DNA from: Exiguobacterium sp. s193
GTDB lineage: Bacteria; Bacillota; Bacilli; Exiguobacteriales; Exiguobacteriaceae
Length of the DNA: 64,000 nt
Direction: 5' to 3'
Assembly (NCBI RefSeq): GCF_018618755.1
Contig: NZ_JACSMR010000001.1
Location: 558,001 to 622,000, forward strand
Shown: positions 8,223 to 16,487 of the stretch, piece after piece
Layout of the letters: every line of letters starts with the position of its first letter
Position numbering within the stretch: the stretch's first letter is position 1
Notes under the pieces: generated by a model
Seen by the model: the letters and a program-made list of their open reading frames with translations, nothing else
What the model was told of the DNA's origin: nothing
Databases searched by the model: none
Translations under genes and position numbers: made by a program

Positions 8223-9119
8223 TTGTTGAAGAAACATCGTAAAAAGATTATCGGGGGCCTGATCCTCGTCATTGTCTTGTTGTTGATTGCACTCGTCGGA
8301 ATATCAGCTTACGTCGGTTCCTCCCTGACGAAACCCGAACGGGAAGCCTTGACGACGAATCCTAAAAAAGCTGAAAAACTGGCTTATGAAGATGTCTCCT
8401 TCCGTTCTCTAAAAGACCGCACCCGCCTATCCGGCTGGTGGATCCCGAGTGAAGACGCCAAACTGACAATCGTCTTCGCCCATGGCTACGGGAAAAACCG
8501 TGAACAAACGGATGTCCCGATTTTACCGCTCTTCAAAAAATTCCATGATGCCGGCTATAACGTGTTGACGTTTGATTTTCGCGGTTCCGGTATCTCGGAA
8601 GGAACACGCGTCACAGTCGGGGCAAAAGAACAAGATGATTTGCTGACGGCTGTCAAATATGCGAAGTCGCGCGCTTCCAAACCCGTTGTCCTATACGGCA
8701 TCTCGATGGGTGCTTCGACCGCGCTCGTGACGGCGCCGAAAGCGGACGTCGCCGGCGTCATCGCTGACAGCCCGTTCAGCGACCTGGAGAATTACTTAGA
8801 AACGAACCTGCCTGTCTGGAGCGGATTACCGAATTTCCCGTTCACACCGGTCATTCTGCAAGTCACACCACCGCTAACAGGATTGAATCCGGAACGCGTC
8901 AAACCGATTGAAGCGATTCGCCGGATCGATTATCCAATCTTGATGATTCACGGCAAGGATGATGATGCCATTCCGGTCACGGAAAGCATGCGGCTGCAAA
9001 AAGCAGCACCGCACTCCGAACTCTACGTGACGGAAAACGGCGGCCATGTCCAGTCCTACGCCCATGACCGAAAAGCGTATGAAAAAAAAGTTTTATCTTA
9101 TTTAGAAGACATCAACTGA
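8223..9119 (+). CDS. Membrane-anchored alpha/beta hydrolase
   Basis: A 298-aa protein with a basic N-terminus and one membrane segment (about 8-30), then an alpha/beta-hydrolase domain placed outside the membrane. The nucleophile elbow is GISMGAS, the acid is in HGKDDDAIP, and the His is in GGHVQSY near the C-terminus; the oxyanion region is FAHGYGKNR. It resembles the Bacillus YqkD/YitV-like group of extracytoplasmic serine hydrolases of unknown substrate. The start is a TTG at 8223 with GGGAG 8 bases upstream; no ATG is available nearby. It probably shares a transcript with the 57-aa membrane protein downstream. Confidence 0.87.
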   Translation: MLKKHRKKIIGGLILVIVLLLIALVGISAYVGSSLTKPEREALTTNPKKAEKLAYEDVSFRSLKDRTRLSGWWIPSEDAKLTIVFAHGYGKNREQTDVPILPLFKKFHDAGYNVLTFDFRGSGISEGTRVTVGAKEQDDLLTAVKYAKSRASKPVVLYGISMGASTALVTAPKADVAGVIADSPFSDLENYLETNLPVWSGLPNFPFTPVILQVTPPLTGLNPERVKPIEAIRRIDYPILMIHGKDDDAIPVTESMRLQKAAPHSELYVTENGGHVQSYAHDRKAYEKKVLSYLEDIN

Positions 9120-9173
9120 TTTCACATCAATCATCGTAAATCACACGTATAGTCAGATTGGAGATCAACGAAC

Positions 9174-9347
9174 ATGAACACGCTTCTCGTTCTTGTAATG
9201 CTTGTGCTGACAGTCGTGATTGTCAGCGCGGGCATATTCTTTTTAAAGTTTTCCGCTACTATAAATCCATCAGCACGCCTCTCCGGATTGATTTTAGTTG
9301 GTGCCGGAGTCATCGGTTGTATCGTATACCTCGTAGCCATTCTCTAA
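9174..9347 (+). CDS. 57-aa two-helix membrane protein
   Basis: A small frame, ATG at 9174 with GGAG 10 bases upstream, ending TAA at 9347. It begins MNTLLVLVML, has two hydrophobic helices (about 3-26 and 36-56), and a short loop with FSATINPSARL between them. The codon pattern looks coding and a terminator-like hairpin follows. It lies 54 bp after the hydrolase gene. I do not recognise the family; a small membrane helper or a stress peptide are possible. Confidence 0.65.
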   Translation: MNTLLVLVMLVLTVVIVSAGIFFLKFSATINPSARLSGLILVGAGVIGCIVYLVAIL

Positions 9348-9392
9348 TTAAGGAACAGCCGATGTCCCTTCAAGCCTAAATCCAAAATCCCA

Positions 9393-9442
9393 AAAAAGAG
9401 TCGATCCAAGCTGAACTTGCATCAGCCGGTTAGACTCTTTTT
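9393..9442 (+). terminator. Probable terminator after the small membrane protein
   Basis: AAAAAGAGTC and GACTCTTTTT arms enclose a long loop; a U-tract follows on either strand. The long loop makes it weaker than others here. Confidence 0.5.
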
Positions 9443-9914
9443 CGTTTGGGACGACTTTACCTGGAATGCTTCGAAGTAAAGAAAAGCGTGGCGACTGCAC
9501 TTCGACTCTAGACAAACGAGATGAAAGATCGCTTGAATGTGATCTTCCATTTTTTTCGCTCTCTCTCTCCTTCCTAATCGTCTTCCAGTGGCAAACATCG
9601 CGCCGCTTCGCTTCGCTGCAGGGTCGCTCCTGTTTTGCTTTCCACTAGGAAGCGATTAGATCGGAAATCGAGGCTATTTCAGATTTACTTCATAATATAA
9701 AATAAAAACCGTATCAAGAAGTAGGGGTTCCCCATGATGGGAAAACGAAAAGTTTTTTTACCCTAAGCTACTTTGTCTACACGTTTAAATACAGCTAGAA
9801 ACCGCGGCAGAACATTAGCGTTTCAGACGCCTTCCAACGACAAAAAACACTTACCCATGCGCTTCATCCTGCGAAGCTTCATGTGTAAATGTTCTTTCTC
9901 TTTTCGTCCATTCG
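9443..9914. repeat. Gene-free stretch with structured repeat (family C) and a lone family A end
   Basis: No credible gene. At about 9574-9660 a long hairpin (CTAATCG.CTTCC.AGTGG arms pairing with CCACT.AGGAAGCGATTAG) has the same general design as the other repeats here, with GCAGGGTCGC in its interior. CTAGACAAAC (9509-9518) and TTTGTCTACA (9774-9783) resemble the inverted ends of family A and face each other, so this may be a divergent element with a different interior. It lies between convergent genes, like most family A copies. Confidence 0.5.
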
Positions 9915-10739
9915 TTATCGTTTTAACACCGCACTGCCGACGATTTTTAAGACTTCTGGTCGACTGAGCTTCTCTTTTCCCCGTGCGAGCGCATCCAGTG
10001 TTCCATGTGCGAGGGCAAGTGGAATCTTACAGAACTCGTAGATTGTCGTCTCTTTCGGAATCGATGCAAGATACCGGTCTGCTTCCGCCAAGTTGTCTTG
10101 CGCATACGTAAACATCGTTTCCGTCGTCCAACCGGGTGGGAAATACCCGACACCCCGTTCTGCGTCTTCTTGTTGGTTACGCAAGATATTGACCGCCTGC
10201 AGTCCCCGACCAAAACCAATCGCTTGTTGTTTGTCGGTCACGATACCGGCTTTCCAGTACCAAATATCTGATAACATGACACCGACTAGGCCTGCGACAT
10301 AATACGTGTACTCATCAAGATCCGCTTCCGTTTCGACCGTCCAGTCCCGTTCTGCCCAGACCGCCATTCCTTCTGCCATCTCAGCCGTCGATTCGAGGAC
10401 TTTCGCCCGAATCCCGGTCGGGCAGTAGGCAATCCATTCTGAAAGACGAAGCGTCACTTCCGGCAATTGGTTGGCAAATGGCGCAATCAATGCCCGGTAT
10501 GTTTCATCTGAAAACGTCCCCCGCATCATGAGTGCCGTCTCCCGAAGAAGCGTTGTCTTGACGTCCGTCGACAATGCTTCATGATCTTCGATTTCATCAA
10601 TCGCACGCATGCAGAGATACGCTGATCCGACTGCCTCTTGCAATTCCTGCGACAGGCGACTGATTGGTATATAAAAGGTTCGGCTCGTCGCTTTAAGTAC
10701 ACGATTCGCATCTTTTTTCAGTTGCTTCGTCTCATTCAT
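9915..10739 (-). CDS. Squalene/phytoene synthase-family protein
   Basis: A 274-aa all-helical prenyl-condensing enzyme homologue. The first Asp-rich motif reads MRAIDEIEDH (about 45-55). The second reads VNILRNQQEDAERG (about 184-197), with Asn where characterised enzymes normally have the first Asp of DxxED. This form is closer to squalene synthases (LRAxDxxED) than to CrtB/CrtM. The enzymes join two C15 or C20 diphosphates head to head. No desaturase or other carotenoid gene is adjacent, so the product cannot be assigned. Single gene on the minus strand, in a normal Bacillus flagellar block where hag would be expected after csrA. Confidence 0.75.
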   Translation of the reverse strand: MNETKQLKKDANRVLKATSRTFYIPISRLSQELQEAVGSAYLCMRAIDEIEDHEALSTDVKTTLLRETALMMRGTFSDETYRALIAPFANQLPEVTLRLSEWIAYCPTGIRAKVLESTAEMAEGMAVWAERDWTVETEADLDEYTYYVAGLVGVMLSDIWYWKAGIVTDKQQAIGFGRGLQAVNILRNQQEDAERGVGYFPPGWTTETMFTYAQDNLAEADRYLASIPKETTIYEFCKIPLALAHGTLDALARGKEKLSRPEVLKIVGSAVLKR

Positions 10740-10834
10740 TTCCTACACTCCCTCTTTGTCTAAAAAGGTTTCTTTTCTCTACATTACTATACACGATTCG
10801 GCAGGAATGAGCATTTTTTTCGTGAAAATGAAAA

Positions 10835-10868
10835 AACTTCTTTTGATTGCTTACGCAAAAAAGAAGTT
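10835..10868 (-). terminator. Terminator of the flagellar-csrA operon
   Basis: AACTTCTTTT...AAGAAGTT stem; on the minus strand it is followed by TTTTTTC. Located 8 bp after the csrA stop. Confidence 0.75.
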
Positions 10869-10875
10869 CGCTGCA

Positions 10876-11100
10876 TCACTCTGAACGCTGTTTTAATAAT
10901 TGACTCATCAGCCCCGTACTTCGTGAAGCTTCTGCATTTTCATCTTGGATTGCAAGATAAATTTCTTTCCGGTGGATATCGATTTGACGCGGTGCATCGA
11001 TTCCGATCTTGATTTGATCGCCTTCAATCGCGAGAATCGTCAGCTCGATGTCATCCCCGATTTGAATGGCTTCCCCTGTTTTTCGTTTTAAGACGAGCAT
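10876..11100 (-). CDS. csrA: Carbon storage regulator CsrA
   Basis: RNA-binding translational repressor of 74 aa. The N-terminus [16 protein letters not shown] and the central [13 protein letters not shown] are the signature of the family; the C-terminal extension ends SQLLKQRSE. In B. subtilis CsrA represses translation of flagellin hag and is held inactive by FliW until flagellin is exported. Here csrA starts one base inside the fliW stop codon (TGATG), so the two are coupled. No hag gene follows in the window. Confidence 0.95.
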   Translation of the reverse strand: MLVLKRKTGEAIQIGDDIELTILAIEGDQIKIGIDAPRQIDIHRKEIYLAIQDENAEASRSTGLMSQLLKQRSE

Positions 11101-11540
11101 CAGCGACCACCTACTTCTGTCAGACTACCGATGACCTGCCGATTCGAATACGTTTCATCCAAAATGACTTGTTTGGCTTGCCGACGTTTCGTCTCCATGA
11201 CGAAAGGCGCGCGCAAATTCGTCGTCGATTCTTGGAACGGTTCCCGTAACGTCACCGTCGTATAAACTGCGACTTGTGCCGTATCTTGAATCCCGAGTTG
11301 TTCTTTTGCGGATTCCGGTAGCTCAAAAACGTAATCCGGATCAATCCAAAACGGATTCGTCACGACGAAGGCACATTCCGGTTGATCAATCGATTGGAAC
11401 GACCAAAAGGGAATCCCTTCTCCAAATGGCAATAAGATAAAACGACGTGCCTCTGGAAAACCAGGAACTTCGGAAGCGAATGTAATGATTTCACTTTCAA
11501 CGACTTGAACGGCTCCAAAAAAATCTGTTTCGATTTGCAT
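11100..11540 (-). CDS. fliW: Flagellar assembly factor FliW
   Basis: A 146-aa FliW homologue that in Bacillus binds CsrA or flagellin and so couples flagellin synthesis to filament assembly. The N-terminus [15 protein letters not shown] and the phrase [12 protein letters not shown] are typical. I chose the ATG at 11540, preceded by GAAGGAT; a longer frame to 11666 overlaps the upstream gene with no ribosome-binding site. It lies 4 bp after yviE and overlaps csrA by one base. Confidence 0.93.
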   Translation of the reverse strand: MQIETDFFGAVQVVESEIITFASEVPGFPEARRFILLPFGEGIPFWSFQSIDQPECAFVVTNPFWIDPDYVFELPESAKEQLGIQDTAQVAVYTTVTLREPFQESTTNLRAPFVMETKRRQAKQVILDETYSNRQVIGSLTEVGGR

Positions 11541-11544
11541 GTGA

Positions 11545-12123
11545 TTATCCTTCCCCATCGAATATGCCGCCGACCGGCCACATATCCAGTTGATTTTGTT
11601 CGCGTAAGTAAATTTCTGTTGTACCCGGTGTGACATGTAACTCCGGTCGATGGATTTCAACATCAATCCGTGGTTTTTGCGCCGTATAGTTCACACGCAC
11701 TTCAGCCGGCGTGTAATTGATTTTAACCCGGTCGAGACTACGTGGCGTGAAACCCAGTGTCGTCACTTCAGCCGGCGGTGTTTGACGCGACGCCGCAATC
11801 CGGGCGACGGCGTCTCCCCGTTGCTCAATCCGCATCAACTGATCCCCTTCAGCCGCTGCCCGTCCGACTGCTTGTTGCCCCATTTGGCGTCCGTAGTCGG
11901 CGTACCGCTGAACAGACTCAAATGCCGGAATCCGTCCAATCTCGATCCAAGCTTGTGAAGAATCGATTTCAAGTCGGGCAGCAACCGTTTCGAGCGACAG
12001 TTCGCCTTGAGGTTGTTCAATCGACAGCGAGGCTTGTTGCTGATGTTGCTCAAGTGTCGCGCGCGTCGTATTGATGCCAATCTTCGCAGACGTTTGACGC
12101 ATTTCAAGATGCGGCAGATTCAT
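11545..12123 (-). CDS. yviE: Flagellar-operon protein YviE (DUF6470)
   Basis: A 192-aa protein of the YviE group, found between flgL and fliW in Bacillus. It begins MNLPHLEMRQTSAKIGI and has beta-strand-like repeats of similar sense (INYTPAEVRVNYTAQKPRIDV in shorter pieces near 135-160), ending LDMWPVGGIFDGEG. Function is not established. The assignment rests on position and the N-terminal sequence. Confidence 0.85.
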   Translation of the reverse strand: MNLPHLEMRQTSAKIGINTTRATLEQHQQQASLSIEQPQGELSLETVAARLEIDSSQAWIEIGRIPAFESVQRYADYGRQMGQQAVGRAAAEGDQLMRIEQRGDAVARIAASRQTPPAEVTTLGFTPRSLDRVKINYTPAEVRVNYTAQKPRIDVEIHRPELHVTPGTTEIYLREQNQLDMWPVGGIFDGEG

Positions 12124-12137
12124 CTCCCGTCACCTCC

Positions 12138-13097
12138 TCAGCGTAGGAAATCGAGTAATGTCGGTTGAATGATCCGTGCACCAGCACTTAGTGCGGCCCG
12201 GTGAAGCGTTTCATATGATTTCAATTCCATGATGACCTTCTCCGCCTCGATGTCTTCGTTATCCGACATGACGGACTTTGCGATGATTTCTTGATCTTCC
12301 AGACGTGAGGCATTCAGTTCAAGCCGGTTGACCCGGGCACCGAGATCGGCACGCGTCTCGACCGTTTGATTGAGCATGCCATCAAGGTCCTTCAGCATCC
12401 CTGACAGCTCTGCCCCGTTGTTCGAGCTGTCAACGGCACCTGTATCTGAGACTCCGCCGAGGGCATCGTACAGCTTTTTGAGTGTCGTGAAAGTCTCTTT
12501 GCTAAAGACGCTCGTTGGTGAAACGTTGACCTGGACTTCAATCCCGGAAGAGATTTCATAGCGAATGATTTCGCCGTCTTTTCCGACCGGATCCCCGTCC
12601 GTAAAGACCGTATCGACCGACTTGCCTGGTGTCTCCATGAAGTCTTTTAGACCTGCCATCGAAATGAACGGCTGATCCGTTTTTGTGCCGTTAAAAATTC
12701 CTTTTTCATTGTATTTCGTATTGGCGAGCGTCCCGATGTGTTCAACCAACTGACCGACCTCACTCTGGATTGCTTTACGTTGTGTCGCATCATACGTATC
12801 TGTCGCGGCTTGCGTCGTCAACTCACGGACACGACTCATCGCCGACGTCACTTCATTCAGCGCAGAATCGGTCAAGTCCATCCAACCGGTCGCTTCATTG
12901 ACGTTCTTTTTGAACTGCTCGACTTCACGGACTTCAGTCCGGTAACGAATGCCTTGCATCGCAACGACCGGATCTTCCGATGGACGTTGGATTTTCTTCC
13001 CGCTGATCAACTGTTCTTGGAGCGTACTTAATTTTTGATAACTGGACGACAGGTGTCCGATATTCGTTTTCGTCAACATCGTTTGTGTTACTCGCAT
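12138..13097 (-). CDS. flgL: Flagellar hook-filament junction protein FlgL
   Basis: A 319-aa hook-associated protein 3, secreted by the flagellar type III system and placed at the hook-filament junction. N-terminal MRVTQTMLTKTNIGHL, followed by YQKLSTLQEQLISGKKIQRPSEDP, is the flagellin-like D0/D1 region; the C-terminal region (SYETLHRAALSAGARI) closes the coiled coil. Starts 7 bp after flgK. Confidence 0.95.
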   Translation of the reverse strand: MRVTQTMLTKTNIGHLSSSYQKLSTLQEQLISGKKIQRPSEDPVVAMQGIRYRTEVREVEQFKKNVNEATGWMDLTDSALNEVTSAMSRVRELTTQAATDTYDATQRKAIQSEVGQLVEHIGTLANTKYNEKGIFNGTKTDQPFISMAGLKDFMETPGKSVDTVFTDGDPVGKDGEIIRYEISSGIEVQVNVSPTSVFSKETFTTLKKLYDALGGVSDTGAVDSSNNGAELSGMLKDLDGMLNQTVETRADLGARVNRLELNASRLEDQEIIAKSVMSDNEDIEAEKVIMELKSYETLHRAALSAGARIIQPTLLDFLR

Positions 13098-13104
13098 TTA
13101 GTCA

Positions 13105-14631
13105 TCACCGTCCTACGATTCCCATACCGTTGATGATTTTATCGAGCATCTCATCAACCGTTGTGATATTTCGCGCTGCCGCGTTATAAGCATGTTGATA
13201 CTGAATCATCATCGTCATTTCTTCATCGATCGAAACGGCCGAGACCGACATACGGCGTTGATCGGCACTTTCCATCAAGACAGCTGAACTCTGCCCGAGT
13301 CGTGCGACTTGATCAGTCGCAACTGCCATGTCACCGATGACGTTTTGATAAAATGAACCGATTGTCGTCGTCGTGTCTGAACGATCAAACCGGATGCTTG
13401 CCGTCTTCATGTTGGCAAGCTTCAAGGCACCGGCACTGTCGCCGATGTTTCCGTCCGTCGACGTCGCGATGTTATCGAGACTCTTTTTAATTTCGCTTCC
13501 GAGCGAAATCGTCTTCGCTGTAATCGGTCCGTTTGACGAAACGAAGAATCCGGTCGTCCCATTTGTCCCGTCTTTTTTTAGGTTACCTGCATGAGCTCCG
13601 TTAAAGGCTGTCGCAAATGTTTCCGCCATCTCATCGAGGTGTCCTTGCATCTTGACGTATTCGCCCGTTGCTTGACCATTGTCGACATGGCCATACATTT
13701 CAATTAAACCAATCAAGCGACCAGACGGAAACCCGCCAGCTTCATCAAACGAGATTGTCCGAGAAGTCGTTTTCAAACCGGTATAGAGACCGGCAGCATC
13801 TGTCGTGAAGGCAAGTGTCCCTGCTTGCGGTAAATCGGAGTCGACCGCGAGTAAACGATCCCCGTTCGGTAATGTGATGCGGACGTCAATCCGTCCTTCT
13901 GCCGTTTTGACGGTATTTCCTAGGTTTCCTTGTTGAATGGCATCTGCATCAACTGAAACCTTTTCGAAGTCGATATACTCCGAGAGTTCATCAAAGTAAC
14001 GGTCCCGCTCATCGTAAAGGGCATTCGGCAACACTCCGAGTGGTTCGACCGTATGAATTTCTTCGTTGAGATTATGAATTTTTTTGAATAGGTCGTTCAC
14101 TTTTTTAGTCGAGACATCAATTTCACTTTTCAAGTCACCTTGCACTTGGTTGAGGGCTTTCGCCATATAATTGAACGTCTGTGTCAGCGTCTCGGCTTTT
14201 TGGCGGACGACACTCCGTGCACCGGAATCTTGCGGGTTAGTCGATAAAGTCTGCAACGACTCCCAAAATCCATCGAATGCTTTAGATAATCCGGTATCCG
14301 ACGGCTCATTGATGATGTCTTCCATTCGACTGAACGCGGCTTCTTTTGTGCCGTAATACGATGTTTTCGTCGCTTCATCGCGGTATTGTTTATCAAGCAT
14401 CACGTCACGGACACGTTCGAGCAGTTCACCTTTGACCCCGGTGCCGATTTGTCCCATTTTGCCTGTACCAATCGACATCGAGAGTTGCTCCGTCGTCGCC
14501 ATGATGAGACGTTGACGTGAGAATCCTGCCGTTCCGGCGTTGGCGATATTGTTCCCTGTTGATTGAAGGGCCCATTGGTTCGTCGTCAGTGCCCGACGTC
14601 CGGTCTCAAGCCCCATGAAAGTTGATGGCAT
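13105..14631 (-). CDS. flgK: Flagellar hook-associated protein FlgK
   Basis: A 508-aa hook-associated protein 1. N-terminal family motif GRRALTTNQWALQSTGNNIA (rod/hook family) at about 8-28, LDKQYRDEATKTSYY near 90, and a C-terminal helical segment with EEMTMMIQYQHAYNAAARN near 470-490. Exported by the flagellar apparatus; FlgN is its chaperone and is encoded 12 bp upstream. Confidence 0.95.
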   Translation of the reverse strand: MPSTFMGLETGRRALTTNQWALQSTGNNIANAGTAGFSRQRLIMATTEQLSMSIGTGKMGQIGTGVKGELLERVRDVMLDKQYRDEATKTSYYGTKEAAFSRMEDIINEPSDTGLSKAFDGFWESLQTLSTNPQDSGARSVVRQKAETLTQTFNYMAKALNQVQGDLKSEIDVSTKKVNDLFKKIHNLNEEIHTVEPLGVLPNALYDERDRYFDELSEYIDFEKVSVDADAIQQGNLGNTVKTAEGRIDVRITLPNGDRLLAVDSDLPQAGTLAFTTDAAGLYTGLKTTSRTISFDEAGGFPSGRLIGLIEMYGHVDNGQATGEYVKMQGHLDEMAETFATAFNGAHAGNLKKDGTNGTTGFFVSSNGPITAKTISLGSEIKKSLDNIATSTDGNIGDSAGALKLANMKTASIRFDRSDTTTTIGSFYQNVIGDMAVATDQVARLGQSSAVLMESADQRRMSVSAVSIDEEMTMMIQYQHAYNAAARNITTVDEMLDKIINGMGIVGR

Positions 14632-14643
14632 TCGTCTACCTCC

Positions 14644-15051
14644 TTATGCATTCCGATTAAAGTGTGTGCGGTCGAGTGCGGACTGACCATATGTAAAATC
14701 ATCGGCTTCTGGTATCAACAATTGAAGGTGCCAATCGAGATAGTGAAGCGATTGTTCGAGCAATTCGGCATTTAAGTCATTCAATCGTTTCAGTTGACCG
14801 ATCGTTTGTAACAATTGACGTAAGGAGTCGACATCTTCCGGGTGTCCTTGCAACCATTCCGTCATCGTAAGATCGCCCATCTGCGCGCTCCGTTGCTGTT
14901 CAAGCTGCTCAATCCGTTTTAGGTAAACAGGCTCTTCTTTGACGATTTGCGAGAGCCGACGCATATCATTTTGAATCAAGACATCCTTTTTTTCTTTCGC
15001 AAGATCCAATAAGGCTTCATGCTCACTTACGAGTTGATCAATGATTTCCAT
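14644..15051 (-). CDS. flgN: Flagellar chaperone FlgN (YvyG)
   Basis: A 135-aa, nearly all-helical protein with heptad-like leucines, in the position of yvyG/flgN between flgM and flgK. Members bind FlgK and FlgL before export. Sequence conservation in this family is low, so the call rests on size, helical character and gene order. A terminator-like hairpin separates it from flgM. Confidence 0.85.
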   Translation of the reverse strand: MEIIDQLVSEHEALLDLAKEKKDVLIQNDMRRLSQIVKEEPVYLKRIEQLEQQRSAQMGDLTMTEWLQGHPEDVDSLRQLLQTIGQLKRLNDLNAELLEQSLHYLDWHLQLLIPEADDFTYGQSALDRTHFNRNA

Positions 15052-15088
15052 CCGATTGCCTCCTCACGAGTTCTTCTTCATATAAAAA

Positions 15089-15117
15089 GCGACCCGCGCA
15101 TCCGTGCCCCGAGTCGC
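15089..15117 (-). terminator. Terminator or attenuator between flgM and flgN
   Basis: On the minus strand GCGACTCG pairs with CGGGTCGC, followed by TTTTTATAT. It lies in the 89-bp gap after the flgM stop and before flgN, inside the operon. Confidence 0.65.
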
Positions 15118-15140
15118 CTCTACTGTCATAGCTTACCTTC

Positions 15141-15389
15141 TTACAAGTTCAAAAAACGCTCAGCGATTTTTTTCGCATCTGGTTTATAGGTTCCATCCTG
15201 AATGGCTTGACGAAGGGATTCGATTTTTTCGGTCCGGGCTGTTGGTGTCTCGTTAAAACGCGCACGCGCTTCGCTTGAGATCGTTACTTCATCCGGCCGA
15301 TTCGTTCGTTTGGCTTCTGTTCCTTCAACTGCTTGATTTCTTTCGTACGTTTTAGGCATGTTAACCCATTTCGTAGAATCAATTCGCAT
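15141..15389 (-). CDS. flgM: Anti-sigma-D factor FlgM
   Basis: An 82-aa negative regulator of flagellin synthesis. C-terminal part with DEVTISSEARARF and KIESLRQAIQDGTYKPDA...IAERFLNL is the sigma-binding region of the family. FlgM holds sigma-D inactive until hook-basal body completion. It is downstream of yvyF and of a sigma-D promoter at 15826-15851, which gives the usual feedback loop. Shine-Dalgarno GCAGGTG upstream of the ATG is moderate. Confidence 0.93.
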   Translation of the reverse strand: MRIDSTKWVNMPKTYERNQAVEGTEAKRTNRPDEVTISSEARARFNETPTARTEKIESLRQAIQDGTYKPDAKKIAERFLNL

Positions 15390-15425
15390 GTGAACACCTG
15401 CTTTCTAGACTACAAGATTCTTAAT

Positions 15426-15806
15426 TCATGTTCGATACGTTCTCGGTTTCGAAGGGTTAGAAGAATCTAGCATCGCTTGGGCGAGGTCACGTCGTAACTT
15501 GTCACGACATTCAGCACAAATTGTGCCGTCACGGGAAGGATTCCCGCAACTCTCACAGGTGATTTCCATCTGTGAAATTTCTGACATCAACAAACGTCCA
15601 TCCTTGATATAACGTAGGACAGTTTCCCGCTTGACCCCAATCGCCTGCTCCACGTCAATAGGTGAGGTTCGGATTTTCCGCCGTTCTCGCAAGAATTCAC
15701 GCACCTTCTCAAAATCAGTATGATCTTTCCTAATGCAATCGATGCACAGGTCAGAAGATTGACGAACAAATAACTTCCCACAAGATTTGCAGTTTAATAC
15801 ATCCAT
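15426..15806 (-). CDS. yvyF: Flagellar-operon zinc-ribbon protein YvyF
   Basis: A 126-aa protein with an N-terminal CKSCGK...CIDC zinc ribbon (about 7-27), a central helix-turn-helix-like part (VEQAIGVKRETVLRYIKDGRL) and a C-terminal second ribbon CESCG...CAEC (about 83-98). This is the YvyF flagellar protein found between comFC and flgM. It may be a regulator of the late flagellar genes. I chose the ATG at 15806, with GAGG eight bases upstream; a GTG at 15815 overlaps the Shine-Dalgarno sequence. Confidence 0.9.
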   Translation of the reverse strand: MDVLNCKSCGKLFVRQSSDLCIDCIRKDHTDFEKVREFLRERRKIRTSPIDVEQAIGVKRETVLRYIKDGRLLMSEISQMEITCESCGNPSRDGTICAECRDKLRRDLAQAMLDSSNPSKPRTYRT

Positions 15807-15825
15807 TTCCTTCACCTCATTATGA

Positions 15826-15851
15826 ATATCGGCAGAAAGGACGAATTCTTA
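15826..15851 (-). promoter_or_regulatory. Sigma-D promoter of yvyF-flgM-flgN-flgKL operon
   Basis: On the minus strand TAAG, 14 bases, then GCCGATAT. The -10 element is a full match to the B. subtilis sigma-D consensus (TAAA-N14/15-GCCGATAT) and the -35 differs by one base. The -35 TAAG overlaps the comFC stop codon, so the flagellar operon starts right at the end of the competence operon. Confidence 0.8.
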
Positions 15852-16487
15852 AACACTTCGAAATAAAGTTACGGCAGAAATTTCTTTTGCACCGGCTTCA
15901 CGTAACCGTAAAGCCGCCTGGTGCAAGGTCGCTCCTGTCGTATAGACGTCATCGACAAGTAAAATTGTTTTTCCTTCGATGGAAGAAATGACAGTAAAGG
16001 GATTAACCCGTTCCAGCCGTTCTTGTCTCGAACGGCCACTTTGCGCTGGACCGTCCGATCGGGCTAGACACAACTTGATCCGCCCACGCATTAGACGCGC
16101 AATACCTTCTGCTTGATTAAAGCGACGATCACTCAGTCGTTCTTGGCTTAGTGGGATTGGCACAATGAGATCCTGTTTCACTTTTACCTTCTTCAAGTCT
16201 TCTTTAAACACATTTATTAATGCCGTGTCCCCTAAAAACTTATACCGCTTTAAAAATGCCTTGGCGTGTGCATCGTATAAAAACAATGGCGCTGTCTGTA
16301 ACGAATGGCCTTGTTTACGCCAACGTTCACAATCCCAACACAGGGAATGACCGGGTTTCCCACAATCCGTGCATTCCCCTCTTTTCACAAAACTTATTTT
16401 ACAGGGTAAACATACCGTTTGCCTAGTCCATACGTTCGACAACGACCAGCTCGGCAAAAAAAACTGCTGGCAGAGTAGACATTTCAT
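15849..16487 (-). CDS. comFC: Competence protein ComFC, phosphoribosyltransferase-like
   Basis: A 212-aa protein with an N-terminal zinc-binding set (CLLC, CLPC, CTDCGK, CWDC) and a C-terminal phosphoribosyltransferase fold with the signature ILLVDDVYTTGATL (about 172-185). ComFC acts with ComFA in uptake of transforming DNA. It overlaps comFA by 4 bp. The comFB gene, present between them in B. subtilis, is absent here. Confidence 0.93.
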   Translation of the reverse strand: MKCLLCQQFFLPSWSLSNVWTRQTVCLPCKISFVKRGECTDCGKPGHSLCWDCERWRKQGHSLQTAPLFLYDAHAKAFLKRYKFLGDTALINVFKEDLKKVKVKQDLIVPIPLSQERLSDRRFNQAEGIARLMRGRIKLCLARSDGPAQSGRSRQERLERVNPFTVISSIEGKTILLVDDVYTTGATLHQAALRLREAGAKEISAVTLFRSV

